Counted from the stretch's first letter, positions 12,490-23,966 are shown. The stretch is DNA of 64,000 nt from Jacaranda mimosifolia (GCA_018894105.1 CM032131.1:6288501-6352500), one strand, 5' to 3'. A program made the numbers and translations. Notes: generated by a model not told the origin, from the sequence alone.

Positions 12490-13236
12490 CCCTAAAGATA
12501 ATTCCTCATAGTCTTAAGACCCATCTTCTCAAGATGTCATTCAAAAACCTTTTACGTTAGGGGTTTTGTCAGTGGATTTGCTATATTCTTTTCTGAGGCT
12601 GCCCTCTCCACTTGGATGTTACCTCTATCTATTAATGAGCTCTGGATCAAATGATATTACCTTAAAATGTGCTTGGATCGCTAATAAGATCTTGGCTCTT
12701 TGACTTGCACCACCACCCTATTGTTGTCACAGAAGACAACTACATGCTCAACAATACTAGGTATTACATCCCACTCTTGGATGAAGTTTTTCATCAAAAC
12801 ATCTTTCTTCCCAACTTTTGAAGTCGCAATATATTCTGCCTCTATGGTTGAATCAGCCATGGTGTTTTTGGTTTGGAACTCTTCCAACTCATTGCGCTGC
12901 CATTGAGGAAAAATATAAATCTAGAAGTAGATTTTAGGTTATCTACATTAGATTGGAAATTGAAATTGAAAAATCCCTCGAGTTTCTGTTCTCCATTACT
13001 GTATTCCAATAACAAAAATCTAGTCCTTTTTATGTACTTAAGGATTGCTTTAACGGCAATCCAGTGACGTTCATTGTGGTTGGATTAAAAGTGGCTCGTA
13101 ACACTTAGAGGATGTGCCACATCTAGCCTTGTACATTGAACTGCATACATTATGATGCTCTCTATGGCGGACATGTAAGGTATGTGGGACATCTTATGTC
13201 TCTCGTCATTAGTCTTAGGGGCCACAGACTTGGAGA
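12490..13236 (-). pseudogene. Copia-0 RNase H/RT end fragment
   Basis: Minus-strand relic of the C-terminal end of a copia polyprotein. The 12681-12887 frame reads TMADSTIEAEYIATSKVGKK and then FCDNNRVVVQVKEPRSY, the RNase H end that in relatives is ADSTTEAEY...CDNNGAIAQAKEPRSHQ. Upstream codons at 12900-13235 match the RNase H start and RT thumb region of Copia-1 (4800-5150). The fragment joins leader sequence at about 13236. Confidence 0.8.
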
Positions 13237-13613
13237 GACGAAGTTTAAGTGCTCAAACATGCTTCAAAAATCAAGTTTAAGTGATCAGAATCACCATTCT
13301 CCAAAAATCTCCAATCCAATTGGATCCAAAAATAACCAAAATACTTTAAGGACAAATTTAACATTCTATATCAATATGTAACATCATCAAATACTAAATT
13401 AGAATTTAACATAATCATCCGTGAACAAAAAACATACTAACATATGAATTAACTCTTAAGGCACATATTAGTATAATTCAATTCATCATCAAAGGAGCCA
13501 AAAGCAACATCATCCAAAAACTCCAATCCATAAATTAAATCAAATATTTGGAGATCTAGATCAATCAATCACATGAATCAGTCAATCAAAAATCCAAATT
13601 AAAGCATGAAATA

Positions 13614-13626
13614 GGCTTCGATACCA
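13614..13626 (-). promoter_or_regulatory. Primer binding site, Copia-0
   Basis: TGGTATCGAAGCC on the minus strand, two mismatches from the initiator-Met tRNA complement, placed 2 nt from the LTR end, as in the other copies. Confidence 0.75.
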
Positions 13627-13628
13627 CT

Positions 13629-14344
13629 TGAAGGAGTGTGTAGCACAAGGATCCATGAAATAAAGCAAATAAAACTAAATCAAAACTTTCTTATACACAC
13701 CCCAAGGATCAATTAATGTTGTAAAATGGATTTTGAAGAAGATAAATAGCTCGAATGCTAAAAAATCCAAGGTAGAATGGAAGAAATGCTTGAACGCTTC
13801 AAAGCTATCTTCCTCTATCACAGCGGAAACTCGGCAACTTTTGCCTTGTTAAAACATCTCCAAATTTGTTGAAATTTGGACACAACCTCCTCAACACCTT
13901 GGGAAAGCTCCAGTAAACAATTCAGCCAAAAATGAATCTAGCAAGGTCTAGAAACATGCTTCCAAAGTTTCTGTCCTTGCAATGGATCTCCAAAAATAAA
14001 GCTATCTAATTGTCTAGCCTCTAACGAAGCAATATCCAACCCCTTGGATTCATGCATCATTAGTGCAAGTCTATCCAAATTTTAGATGCCATGTCTCATA
14101 AGATTCTATGACTTAGAGTATTTTGAGATCACGATCATGTTAGACTTATTTCATGATCACCACCCAGTGCGTGATCAAGTCCCGTAATCTTGTGTGATCT
14201 AAAGGCTTCAACCAAATGCTAGTGAAGTAAAATAAGCATAAGATGAAGACGGCCATTTATAATGAATATCATTCAATCAAGATTGTATCACAAGTGAAAC
14301 AGTTTACATGCCTATCTAATTGGTTGCGGGACACTATTCCAACA
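13629..14344 (-). repeat. 5' LTR of Copia-0, internally deleted
   Basis: Both LTR ends are present (TGTTGGAATAGTGTCCCGC at 14344, TTCA at 13629) but the centre is gone. Sequence jumps near 14030 from the R/U5-side block ending CTCTAACGAA into the U3 block CAATATCCAACC. About 1.5 kb, including the TATA region, is missing relative to the full LTRs. Confidence 0.8.
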
Positions 14345-14929
14345 TTGATATCGTGTTTATGCTATTTATATGATTTGCCTTTTAGATTGATAAAAGGATG
14401 TTGAGTTTGGGAAGTGGATTTGATGTTAAGAATTTTAATTGTTAAGATATAATTTGAATTGATGCTTGGTGTTGTAACTTGTAATTTTTATAATGGTTTG
14501 AGGAAGCTATTTTTCATTTTAGAGTTGAGTAATTTGTAATATGTTTCAATTTGTATAATAATTTACATTTGTATTTTTCTTGGAGAGTTGGAGTTAATTT
14601 CAATTAGTTCTACACGTGCCAAATTCACATTTTCAAATTCATAATACACATTTCAAAAGGGGAAAAAAAAAGAAATATTGGGCCAAAATTTGGATTTAAA
14701 ATATAGCTAGTATCTGGATAGATTTTGATTCAAAATCTAGTTTGGGCCATATTTGAAAAAAAATTGGCCCATTTTTTTTAATTAAAATACTTCATACTCG
14801 AACCCAAAATTAGGTACTTGATTCTTAACCGAACTGGGATGAGATATTAAAATTTAGATCCCAGATGATCGAGTACCCGATCTAATTGTCCCAATCCCAG
14901 TAATCCTGATCCAGTGCCCACCTATGTAT
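14345..14929. other. Gene-free stretch with hAT-like end
   Basis: No coding region recognised. The segment 14780-14925 consists of words such as TACTCGAACCC, GATCGAGTACCCGA and CCAGTGCCCACCTA, a composition typical of ends of non-autonomous hAT elements. I could not find the opposite terminus or a target duplication. Confidence 0.35.
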
Positions 14930-15445
14930 AAACCAATACGATGTGTGGGTTTCTGCATCCCCATCCTTTGGAACTCAAAAAATTCATCGAAATTGAAGAT
15001 CTACTTCTTGGAAATGAGATCTGTACCTTATTGCATTTGGGTGCACATCGGATGGGGCTATTTTCTCTAGAGGATGATACCAGTTCTGTCACCATTGTAT
15101 CTTCTTTATTTCTCGGTGGATAGGTGTGAAGTGGGTGGGTTTGAGAAATAGAAGTAATGGCTGAAGACATTTTATAGATAAGAAAAATTGTGTGAAAAGA
15201 GGTTAATTGACATGAGATGGATAATTGGTGTGGTCTGAACTTTTTGTTCGGTAGAATTATTTGGGTAGGAGGGAATATGTTTGAAAATTGAGTGAGAATG
15301 AGGGTTTTGGAGTGGGAAATGTGAGATTGACAATGAAAATAAGAAGTATGTCAGATGGAAATACGGATAAGTTGATGATTTTCAATTTTGGAATAGTGTA
15401 AAATAGAAAAGTAGATTTTAAAATGAAACCAAACAGGCCATTAGT
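14930..15445 (-). mobile_element. Possible PIF/Harbinger end fragment
   Basis: The right edge (about 15445), read on the minus strand, begins GGCCTGTTTGGTTTCATTTT, which fits the GG.CTGTTTGG end of PIF/Harbinger and Tourist elements. The following subterminal sequence resembles in texture that of the Harbinger at 21141. The left end is missing; it abuts the hAT-like stretch near 14925. The minus-strand open frame 14922-15170 lies here and has no motif I recognise. Confidence 0.35.
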
Positions 15446-15513
15446 CCTTTGGAAAGAGGACTTTTTCTCTTTCTTGACTTTACACTAAATCAAATATTTC
15501 TTGACTAACAATC

Positions 15514-17726
15514 TATTGGAATAGTGCCCTGCAAGCCAAATAGATTGGCTTGTAAACTATTTCACTTATGATACAATCTTGATTGAATGATATTCATTAA
15601 ATAGTCATCTTCATCTTATGCTTATATTTACTTCACTGGCATTTGGTTGAAGTCCTTAGATCACACATGACTACGAGACTTGATCACGCATTGGGTGGTG
15701 ATCATGAAACAAGCCTTACATGGTCGTAATCTTAAATTTTCCAAGTCGTAGGATCTTATAAGACAGGGCATCTAAGATTCAGATGGACTTGTATTAACAA
15801 TGCATAAATCCAAGGATTGGATATTGCTTCATTTCATGAGCAAGGCTATATGAGATATGGGTGCACGTTAGTGGGTGCTTGCTAGAGATAAGTTCACTGA
15901 AGGCCCGCTTGGAGAATCTACTAGATAGCCGAAGAGATAAATTGGTAGTGGTAAGTTCTCCAGCTTATACTAGTGCATATAATTAGTCATTTGACTTGAC
16001 TCATGCATATAATTAGCATTGTGTTTAGGTCTTCATGCTTTGACTCTTCCTTGACGACTTAGTAGGCCGCTTAGGTGGAGATTAGGTATGAGCTACTTAG
16101 ACATAGAGGTTTGTGAGATCCAAGATGGGATCCAACTCCTCGTCGTTGTGAAGAGCTAGTACATCTCCTACGTATTTTATAATGATCGATTCCAAAAAAT
16201 TCATACGCAAGGTAGTATGACAATTTGAAAAATGAGATTTCCAAAGATGAGGTCATAAAGGGAAATCGAACATTAGGAAGAGAAACATAGTATCGAGGAT
16301 ATTAGAGAGCTGACAAATATCTTGCTCTAGACTTATTTAGGGAGATAGGAGATGAAATGAATGTATTTACATGGTACGCGTAGAGCTATAGAATAGTTCT
16401 CCAAAAGCATTCATTTCAGCCAATTAGTTGGGCTCCATGGGCTTGAGGTTGGACATTGACCATAGAGATTGGGTACTTTTCGATTAATGGAGGTTAAGTA
16501 AATTGAGTCATTAGTTTAAAGGAGTTTATACTAATGTGAATATTTGATATTCTATAAGTCACAAAGAGTTATGAGCCAATGCCCAATGAATGGTAGAACC
16601 TAATGGGTCACACACAACAACTAATTGCAAATTCTACTTGATGAAGGAGAATTTTCTGAGAGTTAGAAATATTCCTCCATGACTGATTTCGGCGGTAAAT
16701 AGTTTGTAGTCATTTTGTCTTGATCAATTTAATTGTTAAATTGTTCTAATTAATTAACAAGTTAGATTAAGACCAATTAATTAATGAGTTAATTATTTGG
16801 TGCCACATGACTACCAATTGGTCAAGTTAACTTAAAGAGTTAAGTTAACAATGACTTGCTTAAAGAGTTAAGCAAATTGACTTAAGAGTTAAGTCAAAGG
16901 ATAATTAATTAAATTAAAATGAAGAATTAATTTTGGAGGAAAAATTCAAATGAAATGTTCATTTGGTGTGGCATTAGAATTTATTTGGATGGCATTTCAT
17001 GAGATGAAATGAAGATTTCAGATGAAATTCAAATGCCACTTGCTTGCCAACTTGAGGAACAGTGTGATGTCACTTTGGCATCACACCTTCCTCCCTCTAT
17101 ATATAGATATAGAAGGAGGCTGCCACTCACATGTGAAAGCAAGCAATCTAGATCTAATTTTAGATTCTCTCATTTTCCCCTCTAATTTTCCGAGTGTTGC
17201 TCATGTTTTGAAGCTTCACTTTTCTTCATCTCCTACCTCCAAATCAAGCCTTCATCCTTACATTTCTTCTCTTTGTTCTCCAACTAACATTGGGAAGAAA
17301 GGGATTGTGCATTGGTGTGTGGATCTTATCATTAAAGGCAATACAATTGGATTGCTAGCCTTTTGGAGGTCCTCTGTTCAAGCAGAATCTTTGGAGCATC
17401 CATTGGAGACCTTTCTGGAATCCTTTTAAGGTGAAATTTTTCATGGAGCATCATCAAGACGTTGGTGATCTTCTAGTCCAAGTTTCACTCAATTCGGAGT
17501 TCGTTTGATTGGGCAAAAGTAGCTTGGATTCTGTTGTGCCGCTGGGAGACAGCTTTCAAGAAGTGGAGATCTTCTTCCAAGTTTCTTTGATTTTCAGAAA
17601 ATCAAAGTAATCCTCATACCAAATCTAAATCTATGGTCTGTTTAGATCCTTGGCTTCATGTGTAGCCTAGTTATTTTAGCCTTTTTATACTTTGATAATT
17701 GAATTCTAGTGCTACATGTGACTTCA
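15514..17726 (+). mobile_element. Solo LTR of the same copia family
   Basis: A single 2213-bp LTR in plus orientation, from TATTGGAATAGTGCCC (initial TG mutated to TA) to GTGACTTCA, flanked by a perfect 5-bp target duplication CAATC (15509-15513 and 17727-17731). There is no internal region and no second LTR, so it is the product of LTR-LTR recombination. It fixes the true 3' end of this LTR family as ...TTCA, 2 nt before the primer binding site in full elements. The 135-codon open frame at 17022-17429 lies in its transcribed part and has no recognised domain. Confidence 0.9.
17097..17106 (+). promoter_or_regulatory. TATA box of the solo LTR
   Basis: CTATATATAG in the plus-strand LTR, matching the position of TATA boxes in the sister LTRs. 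A solo LTR can still drive outward transcription to the right; whether it does is unknown. Confidence 0.6.
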
Positions 17727-17731
17727 CAATC

Positions 17732-17975
17732 AAATACCTAATTTTCAAGCAATTGAAATTTATTTGTTCACGACTTAGATGAAAAATACCGATCTACATT
17801 AGGTATCTAATTTCAAATGGAAAGAATCATATTACTAAAATATAGTCCCACAATTTACATGGCATAGTTCATAACATTTTGGGTAAAAGATACTTCATAT
17901 TTTTCTTTTTTTATATATGCGCATGTGTTTAAGAATTGATTAAGATTTGAACTTTAAACTTCACACATATAAGTA
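17732..17975. other. Spacer; start of an intergenic repeat
   Basis: No gene seen. From about 17915 the sequence (ATTTGAACTTTAAACTTCAC...ATATAAGTAA) belongs to a short repeat also present at 63700-63780 and 63860-64000. Confidence 0.4.
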
Positions 17976-18303
17976 AGGGTGTACATGAGCTGTGTTCGAT
18001 AAAATTTATAAGTTCGAGCTCGTTCTCAACTTGATCAATAAATTGCCTGAGTAACTCTAACATCAACTTTTTAATATATCATAATTATTTAGTTAATATA
18101 TACAATAAAATTAAAAGAATAAATTATTAATATATAAAAAATATATAGAAAGAATAGAAAAAAGATTGTGAGGGTCGAACAATTAAATTAAAACTCGAGC
18201 ACAAAAAGCTCGACTACACCTCGAAAGAGCTCGACTTAAACTCAAAAAAGCTCAAGCCCGAGTCAAGTTATGATCTAGCTAGCTCAAGTTATCTTACAGG
18301 CCT
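17976..18303. mobile_element. Decayed hAT-like non-autonomous element
   Basis: Starts AGGGTGTACATGAGCTGTG and ends ...TCTTACAGGCCT, with GAGCTCG-type words at both ends (AAGTTCGAGCTCG; AAAGCTCGACTACACC; AAGCTCAAGCCCGAG) and an AT-rich core without an open frame. It interrupts the intergenic repeat: ATATAAGTAA on the left, TATATAAATG on the right. The terminal repeat is imperfect and the 8-bp duplication is not clear, so the boundaries are approximate. Confidence 0.45.
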
Positions 18304-18372
18304 ATATATAAATGTGTAGGTAATAGTACTCAACCAATTGATAAAAGTTACACCATATAAATAAAAAACTTT

Positions 18373-18480
18373 GGGTTAAAGTCATTTAGCCCTCTTGTAT
18401 TATGGGGCTAGTGCCAAATACCCCTTTCTACTAGCAAAACCTTCAAACATCCCCCTTAACTCCTTACACCATTAATAAAA
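18373..18480 (+). repeat. MULE left terminal inverted repeat
   Basis: Pairs in inverted orientation with 62490-62601. Shared blocks in order include TCATTTAG/TCATTTTC, CAAATACCCC/TAAATACCCC, GCAAAACCTTCAAA/GGAAAACTTTTAAA and CATCCCCCTTAA/TACCCCCCTAA. The right copy has an extra run of C (GTGGGGGGTGGGG on the plus strand). Confidence 0.8.
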
Positions 18481-18998
18481 TAGTTGACGATGTTAAAAAT
18501 CTATAATAGATTACTTATTTAACCTCATATAATAAGTAAGTAACAAAAAAACCTAGAACACGTGACATTTTCTTTCTGTGTAGACAAATTTAGCGTAGGC
18601 ATAGAGAAAAACGAGACTAAAACAAGTATCTTTAGCTTCTCTTTTCTTCTCAAAAGCAAAACAAAAACCCTAAAATATCATCCCAAAGTTTCAAAAAAGA
18701 TCGAGTAGAAATTTGATAGTGAATACTAAAAGAGAGAGTGTCTATTTTTTGAGGAACAAGCGAATCATTCTTTGGCCAGTTCTCTGAGGTAAATCAATTA
18801 GTATATTCTCAAACATGAAGTTCTAGAATTTTTGAATTTTTTTAGTTCGCTTATTTAGATAGAGTTTTAAAAAGTAATGATAGATTATAAGTGAAATATA
18901 GCACAATCCAATATATAATTATAGAATTTTTATATTTCCAAAACAAATGTAGATTTGGAAAAATTTAGACTCAAACTATAAAATAGAAGTACATATAA

Positions 18999-19390
18999 TG
19001 ATCACATGTGTTTTTTTCCCACAAACAGCCTCTTACTTTGTTTGTCCCATATATTTTGTATTAAATTGGAATTATTTAAATCTTTTTACGAAAAAAAATA
19101 ATTTTTTTTAATGTTTTTATCGGATTATGAGTTGGATAGTGTTTGAGGTCCCGAAACATGTTGATGTTAATTAGGATTTGCCCATAGTGGGCAGCTTATG
19201 AGATACTTAACATCATTTACAAAAATCTACTTAATGCCATCACTTCTATGTGATGTACAATGTTCTCATGTGTTTTTCCCCAAAAGTATTCGTTTAGTTT
19301 TTTGGTCCCATATGTTTTTACTAAAATAGAATTGTTTAATGTTTTTATTGGATTAAGAGATGTATAATGCTTTATTTAATGTACCAAAAT
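18999..19390 (+). repeat. Diverged direct duplication in the MULE 5' region
   Basis: A block at about 18999-19150 (CATGTGTTTTTTTCCC, GTTTGTCCCATATATTTT, TTTTTATCGGATTATGAG) recurs at about 19265-19385 (CATGTGTTTTTCCCC, TTTGGTCCCATATGTTTTT, TTTTTATTGGATTAAGAG). The region lies between the terminal repeat and the transposase. A candidate 5'-UTR intron could run from GAG/GTAAATC near 18789 to about 19700, but this is unproven. Confidence 0.5.
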
Positions 19391-19689
19391 TGTTATTTTT
19401 ATGCATATTTCTTATATTAAGATATCGTGATTGTTATTTTATTGTACATGCATAAGTAAAATAAAAGTCAAAGGTGCGGTCTTTACATGTCTTAGTTGTT
19501 TTAGTAATTGAATATTGTTTTTACTTTACTACTTTATTTTGTGTTATCCTATTTTTTTGTCTTTATTATTCCATATCTTTAACTTCTTAAATTGTTTCTT
19601 TACTTTTGAATTTAAATAGTGTAGTCTTGTCTCTCATTATGCTGCAAATTGGTGGTCAATATATTATAGTACTTATTTGTTTCTTTTAT

Positions 19690-21140
19690 ATTTGATAGGT
19701 AAAAGTGTTAGGGTGATTTACTTTTAGAATTCACTATAATGGGTAGTTTGTGAATGAGGAAGGGGATCCATACGTTGGGGGTTAGTTTCATTAGTGGATA
19801 AGGTTAAACTTAGTAAATTGTCCTATTCTAAACTTGTTGACATGGGAGAGGGACTTGGTTGTTCTAACACTAGCTTTACTATTTTGAGATGTCTCATGGT
19901 ACATTAGACAATAAGCGTTGATTGATAAGTAATGGCCAGACTGTGTTGGATATACATGAGGTTTACATGGGTGAAAATGTAAATTGTGTGAACATTTACA
20001 TTGAAGATGTAATGAACTTAGGATAATCTGAACTGCATGTTCTTTTCCCACTTGATATGAACCACCCTTCCCCACCTAGTGAAATTCAATTAAGAGATGA
20101 TATTAGTGAGGATAGTGATAGCATGAGTTCATTAGAGAGTAATTTATCATTAGATTTTAAAATTTTCTTTTTCAGAAGGGGATAAACTAAGTGATGCAAA
20201 TGGTGCTACGTAGTAATGAGTTTTTAATAAATGTAAATACATATAGATTAATGAAAAAAACGATGGGTCTGTATTTATTGCATAGAAAATGGCACTCAAA
20301 GTGATCCTGAAACACTGAGCAGTCCTAACAAATCTGATAACGAAAATATGGGCTTGAAGTTTCCAGAATTTAACGAAAAAAGGGATATAAGTGATCCAAA
20401 GATGGAGATAGGGCTAGTGTTGGCAATGTAAATATATCTAGAAAGTTTGGAGATAATTTGCAGTAAATAGAGTCTTTGAATTTATTTTTGAAAAAACTGA
20501 GAAGCATAGGGTGATAGCTAAATGCAAAAAATTATGTTGGTGGTGAATTCATGCAAGTATTTTTAGTAAGTCAACTTCATTTCAAATCAAAAGCCTAAAG
20601 GTTGAGCCTTATAATTGTCCCAAACAGTTTAAGAATAAATCTGCAAATTCAAGATTTTGTCTGATAAGTACCTACAAAACCTTTGTAGATGACCCTACCA
20701 TGAATCTCAAAGCATTTAGAAAAACATAGTAAAGAGAGATATAAAGAGATATTCAAATAGACAACAACTATATCGATCAAAAAGAAAGGCACTAGAGAAA
20801 ATTTAATGTAATGTCATAGCACAATACTACCAATTGAGGGAGTATTACCGGAAAACACTTGAGAAAAATACTGGCTCTACAACAATCCTTAAAGTTTTAG
20901 GACCAATAGTTTAAAAAAATCTAACATTTCAAAGGCTTTCTATGATGTATGAATGAAGCCCAAAGGAGGGGATCCATTGGAAGGTGTAGGCTATAATAGG
21001 ACCAGATGCTGGTTTCTGGAGGGGTTCATTTGGGTGGCAACTCATTTCAGCTATTGGAAAGGATGGTAACAATCAAATGCATCCTCTAACCTTTGTGGTA
21101 GTTGAATCTAAATGCAAGGATAGTTGGAGTCAGTCTCTTA
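19690..21140 (+). pseudogene. MULE transposase, N-terminal half (MuDR type)
   Basis: Plus-strand relic read across several frames. Early part: VDKVKLSKLSYSKLVDMGEG (about 19797), the usual N-terminal D.D.LSYFELVD-like block. Middle: FPEFNEKRDISDP (20370s), then KHRVIAKCKKLCWW, SFQIKSLKVEPYNCPKQF and FVDDPTMNLKAF, matching the conserved MULE region before the catalytic core. End: GPDAGFWRGSFGWQLISAIG with first catalytic Asp at 21005-21007, then HPLTFVVVESKCKDSW. Reading stops at 21140, exactly where the Harbinger inverted repeat begins; the rest resumes at 59091. Many stops and frameshifts make it non-functional. Confidence 0.85.
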
Positions 21141-21318
21141 CACTCTGTTTGTTTTTATTTCTAATCCCCATTTTCATTTCCATTACTATTTGAAAATTAA
21201 AAACTATCACGTTCTCACAACCTTTTTTAAAAATATCACTTATTTCCATCTAAAACAAAAATCTATTTTTCACACTTGGACTAAAACCTACTACTACCTA
21301 TTTCGTCTAATCACATAA

Positions 21319-22532
21319 ATCATCCATCTTATCCTGTCCGTGGGTTGTCCACTAATGCCCATCCTGACTAACGTTCACACAACTCTAAACCTTATGAAAT
21401 AGACCTCCCTCCTACCACGCTACACACTTTTCACAACAGAAAATAAAACCTTTACTTTCAAATCAAAGGAGCGCAACGGAGTCCCAACAAATCCTTTCTT
21501 CATCCGACAAACCTTTTTTGGAATCCCCATGCCCATATAAGTTGTTTGTATCCCGAAAAATTGAAAGTTCATTGTTGATAGCGGACTTACTTGTGTCAAA
21601 TGCTCCCTATTTTGTGTTATTTGTTTGGAATAGGTGTTGTAGGGTTGGAAAACAGTATATCGTGCTTTACTGATATATCTGTCCTTTTGGTGTTTACCGG
21701 TGAAATGCTATGAAATGGTGAAACAGTGTTTGCTAGGCTTTTAGAGTTGGAAAATTGTGAAATGCTATGTTTTGCATCATGATGCATTACTGTATAACTT
21801 GTTTATTGGTGTTTTTTCTAGTGCTTCTACTGTATAACATGTTTGAAAATTCCATAGTCCTGATACAGAATCTAAAACTGAAAAGAAAGGGAAAAAAAAA
21901 TAAAATTAAAGTTAACTATGCAACCTGTAATTGAGTCTGAGATAGATTCAATTTACTAGAATGAGAAAATGTTTTTATTAGCTCAAGATTTATAATATAT
22001 TAGATTGCATGAACATGAATCATGACTCTTCTATCTATCAGGCAAAATTTCAAGAGATTCAAGTGAAGAAACCATAAAAGATAATTAGAAAAAATTGATA
22101 ATAATTATCTATATCTCTCAATGAACAACAACAAAACATACATAAACATACATAAATGCTGTTTAAAATTATGTCCCAAAATCCTTGTTATACCATCCAT
22201 TGCTCCTCTCCAAAATTTAATTTCTATACCAAAACATACAGAATTTCTGCCAATAATTCTCTCTTATCTTGTGAAGTTTTTGATGATGAAAATGGTAGTA
22301 TTGTGCTAGAGTATATTTAGAGGGGAGTGAGGGAACATTAATAATACCATCAGCAGGTGATGATTAATAGTACAAAGTTTTAAAAGGATTTTCTATATGC
22401 ACATAGCCAAAGAAGTTACCTTTATGTAAATCAAGAATTTTTATATGACTATATGTAGTTTTTGGGATAATCCCCAATTTCCAATAATCCATTAATGTTT
22501 ATACATTATTTGACTTTTAATTTTAACACTAG
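21319..22532 (+). other. Harbinger 5' non-coding region
   Basis: No coding region recognised between the terminal repeat zone and ORF1. Short direct repeats are present (for example TACTGTATAAC twice at about 21789-21838). No promoter motif can be assigned with confidence. Confidence 0.4.
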
Positions 22533-23525
22533 ATGGTGAAGGGTGAAGACAATGTTCGTAATAGGAAGGTGATGCAAAATGGGACTTATTGACCCTAGCT
22601 ATCTTAATGAAGCTTAAGTAGCAACTCCATTTGGCTAGAAATGTGAAAGGAACTTCACCAATGTATGGGTAATCATTACGGGATAAAACAACTTAAGGTG
22701 AAATTCTATAGGGTGCGGCTCTTATGGAGAAAGTTCATAATTTAATTACTAAAAGATGGGTTTTGACTAGGAGAATATCATGTTCACAATCACAACATCA
22801 AAGAAGCACTAGGTGGAATGGATAATGGTAATCACATCTTACCATTTGAGTCCATTTAATGCAATAGTAATGATCCACTACTTATGCCCAATGTTATTGA
22901 TACTAAAAATTTTGTGTCATGTGCTCATCTTATTAGGAAAATTCAAAGGAGACGAGGCTCTGTAAGTAGGGACTTTCATACTACTACCTTTGTACCAAGA
23001 TGTTTGTGAACTCAATGGCAACTAATAGTAGTCCAAGATCCCCCACACAACCACCATATAAGTCTAATGATGACATTAGTTTGAATGTAGCCAATAAAGA
23101 AAGAGATGAAAATGGAAATGCTCTCGGATACATTCCATCCCAATCAAATGACAAAGGCCCAAGCAAGTGACCTCGCAATGTATCACAACAACCCATCTTC
23201 AATCCCTATGTTAGACAAAATACTTCCAAAAAATTCAAAAGCAATCGCTCATCGAGGATTAGTGAAGCCATTGATGCATTGACCTCTATCAATAGTGCCG
23301 AAGGTAATAAAATAGAAAAGAGTTATAGCATCAAGGATGCATGGCTGCGTTGAAGAATACGGAGAGCTTGCCTCGTTATCTATTGTTCATGGCTGAAGAT
23401 CTTTTATTGAGCAAAACGTGTAGCAAAATGTTCCTTATCATGAGCAATGAAGAGTAAAGGGAATGGATGGATTCATTGGGGGAGTGTTGTCTACATATTT
23501 GGCAACATATTTTGTGCGCATGACT
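22533..23525 (+). pseudogene. Harbinger ORF1 relic, Myb/SANT-like DNA-binding protein
   Basis: Starts MVKGEDNVRNRKVMQNGTY at 22533 and hits a stop. Fragments across frames then follow the Myb/SANT-like (Myb_DNA-bind_3 type) pattern: YGIKQLKVKFYRVR.LW, where relatives have Y..KQLKNK...L...W, followed by a GMGFD-like motif near 22750. The C-terminal part (about 23240-23500) reads RISEAIDALTSINSAEG and then LPRYLLFMAEDLLLSKTC, SKMFLIMSNEE and REWMDSL, the usual tail of these proteins. In PIF/Harbinger elements this partner protein binds element ends and helps the transposase. The assignment is by pattern only and the frame is broken several times. Confidence 0.6.
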
Positions 23526-23961
23526 TGTTATTAATGTAGAAAAATTTAAGGTCTGTACTGTACTTTCAATATATTTGTTGTAAGCATAAACAATATTTTT
23601 TTTTCCTATTGAATGTACTATTAACTTTCATGACTGTTTTTGAGAAAACAAAAATATAGCGTGTAATATTACACTAGTAATGGAGTGGTTGGGTTGCAAC
23701 ACCTAATTTTCCAAACTATATGGGATGCTGTAGTACCCTATTTGTGTTTATGCAATTATTTTTGTCATTTTTGACTTGTCAATAACCATATTACTAAAAA
23801 TACAAAAATCATAGACTTTACTTAAACTGATGGAGCTCTTTAAATAAACATTAAACCCATGCAACTCATTAAATGAACATTAAACTGAACATTAAATAGA
23901 TTGTTAGACTGATGTAGCTCTTTACAAACAACAACACACAATCTTAAAAAAATGGAAATGC
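23526..23961 (+). other. Harbinger spacer between ORF1 and transposase
   Basis: Non-coding, AT-rich. It ends with an ATG at 23952-23954, 12 bp before the gypsy insertion point. That ATG is a possible original start of the Harbinger transposase, whose reading resumes at 40193; the frames do not join cleanly. Confidence 0.4.
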
Positions 23962-23966
23962 ATTCC

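Larger units (their letters stand above)
10262..14344 (-). mobile_element. Copia-0, internal-deletion copia derivative in tandem with Copia-1
   Basis: Minus strand: a 716-bp deleted 5' LTR (13629-14344), primer binding site (13614-13626), about 380 bp of leader, a direct jump at about 13236 into the RT/RNase H end of pol, polypurine tract, then the shared LTR (10262-12476). Gag, protease, integrase and most of RT are missing, so it could only have moved with help in trans, if at all. The flank at 14345-14349 (TTGAT) does not match the flank of the far LTR (2147-2151, AAATG). Confidence 0.8.

Noticed and set aside
14922..15170. 82-codon minus-strand frame as first exon of a host gene
   Set aside because: It lies in probable Harbinger-derived sequence and I see no further exon or domain.
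17022..17429. 135-codon frame as a gene
   Set aside because: It lies wholly inside a solo copia LTR and spans its TATA box; corresponding frames in sister LTRs are not conserved.
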